Source: Paramecium tetraurelia
Taxonomy: Eukaryota > Ciliophora > Oligohymenophorea > Peniculida > Parameciidae
Direction: 5' to 3'
DNA length: 64,000 nt
Assembly (NCBI RefSeq): GCF_000165425.1
Contig: NW_001799411.1
Coordinates: 124,001-188,000, forward strand
Shown in pieces: positions 14,153-25,328 of the stretch. Each line of letters starts with the position of its first letter. The first letter of the stretch is position 1. Below the pieces are notes generated by a model. That model was given only the letters and a program-made list of their open reading frames with translations. It did no database searches and was not told the origin of the DNA. Made by a program: the position numbers and the translations under genes.

Positions 14153-17100
14153 ATGGAACTTAAATCAAATTTTGGCACTCCAAAAGGTTCTATAGATTCA
14201 GAGAGGTCCATAATTGATAAAATGCAGAGCGAACTTAAAGGAGTGTTCTTCCGAGTAATCTAGTTAATGTTAAGAGAGGAAGAATAATCTATTCCTTTAA
14301 CTTGCATTGGCATATTGTTACAATATATGCAGATCACTTACATTATATTTAATAGATAGATTTGGAAAGTATGGCAAAATGAGATAATTACTAAGCGCTT
14401 AAATAAGATCTTTGGGTAATTACTATTCCTAAATTAGATATGTGCTATTGACACCATATTTTGAAATGGTAAGTTTCTCTGGATTTGCAGCCATGATGTA
14501 TGTATGTTTGGGCCTAGTTTTATTCGCATTGATGCTCATCTTTCTATTAAGCTACAGTATCAATAAATCGAAGAGTTCATTCACATGGCCAATCATATTT
14601 CTAAGGTTTTTAATAAACCTATTTCTGCAAGTTCTTTATATGCCTATAATTGATTTGCTTCTATCAATGTTATCATGTGAGACTAATCAAAATGGAGTAC
14701 TTGTACATTAGCTTTTTGATGTAGAATGTTGGTCTAATATTCACATTGTTCATGCCATAGTAGCTATTTTCGGAACAGTGCTATTTTTTGTTCTCTGCAC
14801 ATTGTTTTCCTTATTATATTATGAATCGAGGTACCTACCACATGAAGCTTCATCTAAACTCACAGGAAGAGCGAATGCAATATTTTTGACGTATGAATTG
14901 GTAATGGTTATTTGTTACACCTTTATGAATGGCAAGAATTATGAATATTTGATGATATTAATTATGATGATAGGAAGTTTCACTATCTTTTGGAAAATTC
15001 ATGTTGAAGCCCCTTTTAATAATGTGTATGTTTAAAAATCATGGTCAATGTTGGTTGCTATGAATATGTGGGGTGCAACTTTATTGTGTTTCTCTAAATT
15101 CTTAGAGGGAGTCCTCTTTTTTGGTACTATCTATGCTTGGTTGGTCGGTTTGCCATTAATGATGATTGGTATCCTCAAAAGTGAAAAGATGCACTACGAT
15201 CTCTTATTATTGAATCTAAATAAAGTCTAAGATCCAGATTAAGTTCTTAATTTAACAAATCACTTGTTAAAATTATTGTTCAAAAGCCAATAATAATAAA
15301 ATTACTCCTTGTTGCTTGATGGATTTTTGGAAATACACAAAGCCACATGCACAAGAGATGACTGTTATTTAAAATAAAAAAAATAAATCAATTTGAGATA
15401 ACAAAAACCACTTTTTAAAGAAGGAACTGTAACTGAAAGAGATGTAGACCTCTTAATGGTGATTGGTTAGATCTATTTCCATCAAATTAAGAAGTTTCCA
15501 AATGAACTTAATCTACGTATAAGATATTCATTTTTCTTACTTGACAATATGAAGTAAAGATAATAAGCATTAAATGAATTAATATAAGCAGAAACATTAT
15601 GTCCTAGTTTAGATAACGAATTTACGATATTTAGATATAAATAAATAATAGAATATGAAATGAATGCAGTTTAAAATGAGAATTTTGGTAATTTGGATGT
15701 AGCATCAGAGTTAGCATTTTAAAATTATATGAGATCATTCTAAAATAAAATTGAAAGAGCAACACTTATGCATATGGACTTTTGGTCATAATTATAAGAA
15801 GATTCCCCTGATTTAGGTAAAATGAATGATATTGGGGCCAAAATCAATTTAGCAATCATTTAGGTTGAAGAACTTTGGAATAAAATGTAGAAAATGACAT
15901 CAAATCTACCCAAAGCTATGAGGTTATATGCAAAATTCATTATTGAAGTCCTATAAGATAAAGATTACGGAGAAGAATTATTGGAAAGATCTAGACTTTT
16001 ATAAAATTAGAATAACAAAATGAAGAATAAATAAACTATATCTTTAATCAGTAGTGATGATATTGGATATGAACCCTAGCCTACTTTATTAGTGTCTACA
16101 GCTCAAGAAAAGTTTGCTTAGATTACAAATTTGAATTTGGCATGTTGCAATTTATTTGGTTATAATAAATCAGAAATGATTAATCGTAAGATCAATATAT
16201 TTATGCCAAACTTATATTCGAAATTTCATGACGCTCACATTGATAACTTCTTAAATTCAAATGATAGCAAGAATATTTCTAAGGAGAGGTTAGTATATAT
16301 CAAGATGAAATCCAATTATATCTTGCCTTGCTATATTTATTTGAAAGTTATTTAGTCTATTGACGACAATGTCTAATTAGCAGCCTAATTTCGAATACCT
16401 AAATCTTTTAAACCTTCATGTTATCTGATTTTGGATAGTGAGGATGTCATAGATTCAATTTCATCTTCTTGCATTCCTCTATTGAATATTGATTCAAAAT
16501 AAATTTCGCATAAAAAAACATCTATCTCTGACATATTACCAAACTATATGCAATAGAAGCAATTATTTTTATCCAAACTTGGAGGACCAATTGTTTTCAA
16601 TTCTGCTACTCAATCATTTGTCAACAATAGTCAATAGGCTTCTCAAGAATTAGATGATTAAGACAAGAGAGAAGATAGTATCCAGTTCTAATGCTTTACT
16701 TCAGAAGTGACTAATGAAAACTAAGATTAAGTAGTTGGATATGTAGTTAAATTAGAGTAGTAAGGCTTAGATATGAGCATGAATTTAGAAGTCAATAATA
16801 TATAATAGAAAGTACTTGGAAATAGTATGCAATTTAAATACAATCCTTCGAAAGCTCTATATTTTGGTGAGTATGTTGCAGATACAAATTCACAAAGGGT
16901 TGATTAGACTATTTTATGGGATTAAAATGATCAATCCTCAATGATATCTTCAGTGTAAGGAGGTGCTGAAGTTCTTAAGTCTTAAGTGAAGACAGAAAAA
17001 TCGGATGAATAGAATGTGCAATAGCAAATTAAAATCAATTATGGAGAAGGAATAAAGACTTTGAGATTATTTGAGAATAGAGTACAAGATATTGATGACA

Positions 17101-19131
17101 AAGAAGAAATGATATCAGAAGAGGATGATCAATAAGGGAAGAGTGTCTTCTAGAGATAGTCAGATATGGAAAATGATTAAGATGGCTAGCAACAGGATTT
17201 TAATAATGTGTTTAGATCTAGAAAGAATTTATCAATTTTAGTAAATAGTCAAATTACACCTCCTGTTATGACAAAATTAAGTTGGACAGCTAATATTTTA
17301 ATACTTGCATTAGTAGCCTTGAGTTTCGCAGATTTCTTCGTTTGCTAAGCACAATATGACGAAATATTTAATACAATCTTACTAGTAGAAGATACAAATT
17401 TAAGAAATGCTGAGTTGAGTGCAATTTTAACTTCAGTACAAAATTTATAGATGTTGAATTCAAATATTTGGTAGTTTAATACAAGTGCAGATATTAAAAA
17501 TTTTGAATAATCGGAAAAGTCTAAATTGAATAAATCTATAACGTAGGTTTCAATTTTAAATAAGAGATTAATGTTGTCTGATATCTTTATAAGTGATGAA
17601 TTAAATGAATTGCAGAGTGATGATGTTGTCAAAATGAATTTTGGTGATAATGAATACCAACAATTTGATATTATGGAGGCTACTCAATAAGTAGTAAGTA
17701 AAGCTTTAAATATAAGGGATAAAGAATTAAATAAAATCCATTATGAAGATAGTGATGTTGAATTTATTATTTTTAATCTCCTTAATGATCTAGTGTTTTA
17801 GTTAAGAAATTCTAGTAACTTATATGCTAAAGGCTTAACCAATAAAACAACAGAAAAAAAGGAGACATTTTTAGTAATCATAGGCATTTCAGCAGGAGCT
17901 TTGGGTTTGGGATTATTGTTATTGACAATCATAACCCTCTCAGTCAACAAAACACAGGAAGAAATACTTTTCATGTTTTTAGATATTCCAGACAAAACTG
18001 TTAAGTATTTGTATAATAAGAGCGAAAATTTTATCTCGAATTTATAAGTTGGAGAAGAAGAGGAAGTATTATCAGAATTAGAAGAGTTGGAAAAAGAAGA
18101 ATTAGAAGAACTTAATAGAACATTAAAAAGTAAAAGGAAGAAGAAAAAGTTTAAAAATACTAATAAAGATTAACGCAATTACATATTTGCATTCTTTTTA
18201 ATCGTCTTAATTTTAGAAGCTTATTTCATATTTAACTATTTTATGTCTGATACTCTTTTAACCAATTTGGCTTAGCTTGTACCTGAAATAAATGCAACTT
18301 GTAGAGCAGAAAGCTTCTTTAGATTTGTCGATAATGCAGAAAGATCACTTTATATTAATAGGAATATGACAATATTAAATGAGGACTCTTACACAACAGT
18401 CAAAACAAACATTGATAGATTATATGCCTTGGATTCTTCTATTCATTAAGAGCATTCTCTCAATGTAGATATTACAAATCCAATATATTCTGATGCTTTT
18501 AAGCAGATGTTTATGCTTTAACCTTGCACAATATTATCTTAAGAAATGAAGGAAATGACAGAAACTGAATGCTAAACATTTGCTGATGGAGCTATGTATT
18601 AAGGGATGGCAGTTGGAGTAGCAAGATACTTTGAGAATATTCGATATATAATGACAATTTACGATTAATTTTGGAACAATTCTAAAGCAAATTTTACAAC
18701 TATTGCTAGAGGTTTCACTAAGTTTAAAAATATAACAATGGATTCAGATAATGAGAGGAATTACATTCTAAATCTAAACAATTTTAATTAATCTGTGGAA
18801 TCAAGAGTCATTTAAGAATCTTACAATAGGGGTAATTAATATATTGACTATTTTAGGTACATTTAGGTATTTAATTTAGTAAATGTAGAAAGCCATTTAA
18901 GATGACATTGATAGTGCTTAAACTCAAAGATTAGCGCTATTCATTGTTTTTGAAGTATTGCTTTTTATCATTTACTTCATTTTATGGTTACCATTAGTAT
19001 TAAAAATGACAAGGGATATCTGGAGAACAAGATCGATGATAATGATGATTCCTTTGAAAGTGATACAAAGGATTAGATCAATTAAATAATTTATCAAAGA
19101 TTTCTTACATGCAAAGGAAGCTGATTCTTGA
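14153..19131 (+). CDS. Multi-pass membrane protein with PAS-like domain (TmcB/TmcC-like), tandem copy 3
   Basis: Third tandem paralogue, 1,643 residues, starting MELKSNFGTPKG 26 bp after copy 2. It has two introns: 14416-14437 (22 nt, same place as in copy 1) and 18832-18856 (25 nt, same place as in copy 2). The PAS-like segment lies near residues 640-780 (CCNLFGYNKSEMINRKINIF). The four C-terminal membrane segments start near residues 1035, 1232, 1335 and 1578. A conserved cytosolic motif DIPDKTVKYLYNKSENFISN follows the second of these. It resembles copy 1 more than copy 2 over most of its length, yet shares the central 436-bp block most closely with copy 2, which fits gene conversion between neighbours. 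Confidence 0.88.
15552..15987 (+). repeat. Near-invariant 436-bp block, copy 3
   Basis: Third copy of the block described at 5663 and 10604; colinear, no indels. Confidence 0.88.
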
Positions 19132-19180
19132 TATAATTATATATATTAATGCTTAATTTATAAATTAACAGAAAAAAAAA

Positions 19181-20989
19181 ATGGATCAAAAATAAAAGAT
19201 GCAACATCTTATGAACAATTTCATGAAGAAGGAATAAACAAAACAAGGTTAAGTGACTGTTAAGTTGTATGTGAATAATGAATTTTCCTAATAAATTTAA
19301 TATCCAACTAGAAATTAGACTGTCAACTAATTGGTTAATTACTTGCGGAACTTACTAAACCAAACCTAGATTGTAGGATTTCAGACTTTAGAAAGTAACA
19401 TTTATTTAGATTACTACTTAACTACAAATATGGACTTAGCAGTATTGAGCAATTTAACCCTCTCTTTAAAGCCTTTATATGGAATAAATTAGAATGGAAT
19501 AAACTTGGATTCCTTTTATTTTTTATAATGTATAGGCATAGGTGGATTTAGCAGAGTCTATTTAGTAAGATATAAGTTTAACGGCTAATTTATGGCGTTG
19601 AAGATGATTTCAAAATCATTTATTGAGTAAAATGATAAATTTCAGATTGTTTAAAATGAGAGAGATATAATGGTGCATCTAGCCAACACTAATAATTCAC
19701 ATCCAAATCTCTGTAAATTGTTATGCGCTTTTGAAACCAAAAATTGGGTTTGTTTTGCCATGGAATACTGCCCTGGTGGTGAATTATTTTAATAGTTAAA
19801 GAGAGTGAAGAAAATGGATGAATAATAGGCAAAATTCTATTTTAGTTAGGTTTGTATGGCAATACATCACTTGCACGAAAACAAGGTTATTTATAGAGAT
19901 ATTAAACCTGAGAATATTCTAATTGACTCAGAGGGCCATATTAAATTGGCTGATTTTGGATTAGCTAAACCCAATGTTCAAGATAATAAAATGGCATATT
20001 CTTTTTGTGGGTCTCCAGAATATATGGCTCCAGAGATGCTCTTAAAATCAGGACACAATTATTAGATTGATCATTATTGTCTAGGAGCACTTTTATATGA
20101 ACTAGTAACAGGATTACCTCCTTATTATTCGAATAATCCAGAATAAATTTATTAAAATATATTATCACATGATCTACCATAGCCAAATAAGAACATAAGT
20201 GCAGAGGCCAAAGATTTGATTAATAAATTGCTCTAAAAAGATACATAAAATCGATTGGGGAGAACTTATGGCATCTATGAAATACTTAAACATCCATGGT
20301 TATCAGAATTCAGCTTATACAAATTGATTAATAGGTCTTATGACCCTCCATTTAAACCAGATTTATTCAAAATGAACTTTGATTAGAAGGAAATTTTAAG
20401 TGGAGAACATTAGTTTTAGAAAGAATTACAAAAATCAATGAATACAGAAATGGAAAATGTATTTACACCATTTTTCCATAATTTTTATTATTCGTCCTTT
20501 TAATTTAAACAGCCTTAGAGATCATCCTCTATCACTCAAATAAATATCTCGAATGTTGATGATAAATTTACTAATATTCTTTTGAGTACAACAAAATCTA
20601 AACATGTTTCATAGACACATTAATCATCTAGTTAATCTTAGTTAAAGAAGAAAAAACTATTACAGAATGATGTTGAGAATAAGGAAAATTTGATGAAGAA
20701 TAATAATAATTAGATGATTATGAAGGCTGGTGTTAAACATAAGAAGAATAATTAAAGTATGCCTGATAATGTGTTAAATGTTCAATAAAATGAATTAAGA
20801 TCATATTCATCCTAAAAAGTAAATGAATAATTACAAAAACTTACAAATAATTATTAAACAAATCTAATTAAATCACCATCAACTGAAAATGATGAATAAA
20901 AGTAACATAAATTATAATTTGGTGAAAATAAATAGCTTAATAAAAACTAGTCTAATTAATGTTCTCTTATCAGATATTTTAAATAATGA
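19181..20989 (+). CDS. AGC-type serine/threonine protein kinase
   Basis: Single-exon gene, 602 residues. Residues 1-115 are a non-kinase N-terminus. The kinase domain runs from about 116 to 375: glycine loop [13 protein letters not shown], Lys in FMALKMISK, alpha-C Glu in QNERDIM, catalytic loop [14 protein letters not shown], magnesium loop LADFGLAK, and activation segment [13 protein letters not shown] with a Ser at the phosphorylation position. That segment and the EYCPGGELF hinge place it among AGC kinases (Akt/S6K/PKA-like). Downstream NRLGR and HPWLSEF are also typical. The tail is Gln/Lys/Asn-rich; FHNFYY near residue 430 only loosely resembles a hydrophobic motif. The substrate cannot be told. 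The stop lies 25 bp from the convergent Era gene. Confidence 0.93.
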
Positions 20990-21014
20990 ATTTATTCACA
21001 ATATTTCAATAATT

Positions 21015-22340
21015 TCAATCCTATAAAAATTTTGAAAATTTAACATTTAGAAGTTGTCTTCTTTCTCTTTCCTCTTTTCTCCATAAAGTCTCATCTAATT
21101 AAGCATGTTCAGTTCTATCTTCTTTTTCTGCATCGAATTCTATTTATTTATCACCCTATTTAATTGTTACTTGTAATTTGACCTAGAATAATCTCTTATA
21201 TATATCTGCCATAACTATTTCAATCTCATTTTTCACTTATTTAATAGCCCTACCATCTTCTCCAATAACAATCCTCGCTTATGATGAAGTTTAAACATTA
21301 ATTTAGACTTCAATTTTAGCAGATTCTTTGCTAGTGACCCTAAATTCTTTCACATAAATTCCAATAATAAACGGAATTTCATTATAGAATCTTTTAAATA
21401 TTGCTTATCTAACTATTTATTCTAATTAATCCATTGGAGTAAATAGATGTTTCTGATTTTCATTATATTTCCATCTACATTAAAAACTTTGAGAATATAA
21501 ATATTATTTCAATTCGTCCATTCCATATCCAGTTAAAGAGGATATATAAAATGTCTAATCATATTTTCCTAGATCTTCCATTTCAGTTTATAACCACTTC
21601 AATTTCTTCTTGTTAAAGCATAAATCCATCTTATTGAAAACAAGTATTTTAGGAATTGGTTTATCTTCTGACGCTCTGAAATCATCCTCATTTCTGAAGT
21701 AGCTTTTTAATTGTTCTTAATCGACTTTGATCTTATTTAATCTTGACATAACATTCTTCATGCTAATATCCAAAGTTTTTATAGCATCAATTAAAATGAT
21801 CACCATATTAGTATCTTCAATGACATCCCAAGCCTTGGTTACAAAATGCTTTGAAAATTTATAGCGCTTGGTCACTCCTGGAGTATCAACAAGCTCCATT
21901 TAAACACCACTTTTGAGATCTGTATGCACTCCTCTAATTTCTGAGACTGTGGTATTGCTCTTATTTGATACAGCGCTTATTGGTTCACCTATTAACTGAT
22001 TTAAAAAGGTGGATTTCCCTGAATTAGGAGGTCCAATAATGGAAACAGCTAAAAATTTCTATTCTTCAATGGCAACAGATGGTTTTTGGGCTAATGGTTT
22101 CAATAGTATTTTATTTGAGACTTTTGTTCCCAAATCAGTAGTTTTTATGGCTTTTTCATTGATAGTGTAGAGAGTGGCTGGTGTTTCATAATCTTCTAAT
22201 AGAAATCGTTCCGGTTTTGTGGGAGAGAGAATGTCAATTTTTTTAGTCAAGGGGTTAGTTGGATGCTGATAGGGTCTTAGGGTTTTTGCATCTAATTTTT
22301 TAGGAGGAGCATACTTTCTCAGTTTCTGCAAATTAGACAT
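21015..22340 (-). CDS. Era-like GTPase with KH domain, probably organellar
   Basis: Ribosome-biogenesis GTPase of the Era family (ERAL1 in mitochondria), which binds the 3' end of small-subunit rRNA. 441 residues, no intron. Motifs: G1 IIGPPNSGKSTFLNQLIG, G2 region SNTTVSEIRG, G3 DTPG, G4 FNKMD, G5 SSLTG, and a C-terminal KH domain with RIVIGEDGRAIKQV. The first ~100 residues extend beyond bacterial Era, are Lys/Pro-rich (LRKYAPPKKLDAKTLRPYQ), and could carry a mitochondrial targeting signal. The start at 22340 (MSNLQKLRKY) was chosen because upstream in-frame codons include a Phe/Ile-rich stretch running into the next gene's 3' end; an alternative Met lies at 22364. Confidence 0.92.
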
Positions 22341-22411
22341 ACAATAACCACAAATTTTGATCATTATAATATATTTGAAAAAACAAAAAATAGCAAAATT
22401 ATATAAAATCT

Positions 22412-23040
22412 TCAATGCATCTTATTTCTTTTGAGGACCTTCATTAGTTTGGGTTTTTCGACGCTTCTCTCTGTTTTTAATTTCATTTAATACAAATCTA
22501 AGACGTTATCTTTTTTTGGTTGGCTCTTTGTGCTTGTATTAAGCGTGCTTCGATAGGAGTTTTGGGTCTAGATGTTAGAATCTTCATGTTTTGGAATAAC
22601 TAGTTTTCTATTTTAGAGCTGTTAATAAGTTATCTTGATTTGATTCATTTTCTGATTAGTTTTGAACGAACTCTGCAAACTCTAGCCTTGGGGTTTAGGT
22701 TTACTTAAGAGCTTATGAATTTACTAAAACAGATAGTAATATTAGGAAGTACCTACTGCAGTTAGTAGCTAATAGAGAATGGTTGCAAGACATTACTTAA
22801 GTTAGCAGTATTGGATTGCTTCATTTTCAAATCTCCGGCAGATTTAATAATTTTCAATTGCTTCTTGACTATGAAAGTTCACAAACTGAATTATTTACCA
22901 TCCTGAGATTTAGATCCATAAAATTATTTGCTAAGAGACTTGAAATAGTCTTCATCGTTGTCCTTGAAGAGTCTAGATTCAACAAGTTACGAGTCATCAT
23001 TCTCAACCATGAAACTAAGAAACTATTCGTCATTTTTCAT
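22412..23040 (-). CDS. Uncharacterised small Gln/Lys-rich protein
   Basis: Function not recognised. The model has introns at 22869-22898 (30 nt) and 22724-22752 (29 nt), giving 189 residues and a length divisible by three. The N-terminus is acidic (MKNDEQFLSFMVENDDSQL), the rest is basic and Gln/Ser/Asn-rich (LLSKPKPQGQSLQSSFK), ending VLKRNKMH. The start is the first ATG facing the divergent gene at 23060, leaving only 19 bp between start codons. A second frame is open across part of the N-terminus, so the first exon is less certain than the last. Confidence 0.6.
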
Positions 23041-23059
23041 TGTTTTATTTATTTAATAA

Positions 23060-25264
23060 ATGGATTTACAAGTTTAGAAACTTTAGCAAGAAATCACAGA
23101 GTAATATCCCTCACATAATATTATAGTCTTAAAGAATATGAGTAGATGCTTGAAGATTAAATAAAGGAACACGAAGAAACTATAGATAAATAAAAGTTGG
23201 ATCTGAATACAAAGGAGACTGAGATCAAGAATCTCAAAAAATAATTACAAGAGGCAATCAAAAAGGCAGATGTCATTGTATTAAATAAATTTCATTTAAG
23301 AATAATTCCGATGATGTGAGTGGAGCGAAAATTATTTAATTGGAAGTGGAAATCCATGATCTCAACTAACAATTGCAAGAATCAGCTTAGAAAATTAAAG
23401 CACTTACTCAACAACTCAAGTATGAATCCCAATTGAAATTAGTGCCAAAATTGAAGAGAATGAAATGGAGATTGAAATCCTAAAAGACGACCATCAAAAA
23501 TCTTTGAGTGATTAGCAGATTTAAATCGAGGCATTGTAAAAGACAATAAATGAATTGCAACAGCTTCAAAAAAACACAGAAACAAAACAATCCCAAGAGA
23601 TTGCTCCAACTCAATTAAAGTAAGTAATTCTGTGAAATTAGTGATTAAGAGGAATTACTCTAGAAGATTCAAAATTTAACAAATTAAATTGAATAATACG
23701 CAAAATAACTTGAAATTAAGGATAAATAGATTGAGTAGTTGTAATTAAATGAAGGGAAGCAAGGAAGTATGGAAGAAGTCGGTAAGAGATCACAAGAGGA
23801 GGATTAGAATTTAGAAGAGAAGATTGCCCAATTAGAAGAGGTCTTGTTGTAATATTAAGAGGAAAATTCTTAATTTGCTGCCAAGGAGGAGGCATCTCAA
23901 AAAGAAAAATAATAGCTCAAATAATAGTTGGAATCACTAGAAAAACAAATAAAAGAAATATAATAATAAGAACAAGATGCCAGCGTTGCACAATAACTTG
24001 AAGATCTAAAACTGGAATATGAAGAATTAGTTGAAGAGTACACATCTACTAATGAAAAATTATAGCAATCAGAATTAGAATGTTAATAATTAACTGATAA
24101 ATGCTAAGAGTATTTGTCAGTCAAGGAGTAATTGTAGGATCAAATCACCTAATTTGAAACTACATTATAACATCACAATGAAGTCTTAGAAGAAAACAAT
24201 GAATTGAAATAATTGATGAACAAAGCTTCAGAATAAATTAATAATCTGTAAAGTAATAATGAATACTAAACACTTTATCTTTAATTGAGAGATGAGTATG
24301 AAGAATTTAAAGAGCAACTCCATATCACCATTAAAGAGAAAGATTAACAGTTATATTAGGCAGCCTAATTTTGTTAAGAATTAGAGGCTTTTAAAGAATA
24401 AGCTCATATGCTTGAAGAAAACAACACACTCTTATCAAACTAGCTCTAAACTCAATTGGAAAATAACGAAAAATATTAATAGAGGATTGAGGAATTAGAA
24501 AATTAATTAAACACTCTCTAAAACTAAAATCAAGACGTTAATGATCTTATGTAGAAGTTGGATCAATTAAAACAAGACAACGAAAACTTAAAGACATAAA
24601 ATTACGAATATGATGAAATGATCAAGAATTATGAAATTTAAATGGATGCCCTTAAATAAATTGAATGCGACTCTCCTAAAAAGATTTCCAAGTTACAATA
24701 AGAAAATTCTGAAACCACTGCAGAGTATATCAAATTAAAAGAAAACACATAAAGAGAGATACATCTACTAAAATAAGAAAGGACCAACTTATAAAATGAA
24801 ATTGTTGAAATTAAATCCTTGCTTGACACATATATTAATAGTGGAGAAACCTTTGAATCTAAAACATAATACATTATCGATTATTGGAATAAATTATAAT
24901 CAATTTAAGATGAATAAAACAATCTTGTTGAAAAATTTCAATTAGAAATTCAAGAATTAAATGAAAATATTGGTTAAATTCAATCTTTACAAAATCTAAG
25001 CACAGACCATTAATAATTGAATTAAGAATTGTAAATTAACAGTAGCGAAAAAAATGAACTTGCCGCTGATGAGAATTTAAATTTATCATTAGAAAAATTA
25101 GTAACAAATGAAGAAACAAATTAAAATAATTTTCATTTTGAAGTTAAAAAGGTTTAATAAACAGAATATGTTGAAATATCGACATAAACAGAAGATGTTA
25201 TTGAATAGAATTAATAATAAGATCAAGTTTAATAATAAGAGTAATAATAAGAGTAATAATAATA

Positions 25265-25328
<64 letters not shown>

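Noticed and set aside
22412-22587. A separate 50-codon minus-strand gene starting MKILTSRPKTPIEARL
   Set aside because: A 29-nt intron upstream joins this region to a longer gene in a different frame, with a consistent total length.
22816-23118. 100-codon + strand ORF MLHFQISGRFNN
   Set aside because: It overlaps the minus-strand gene at 22412-23040 and the first exon and intron of the coiled-coil gene; its 3' part is just another phase of those.
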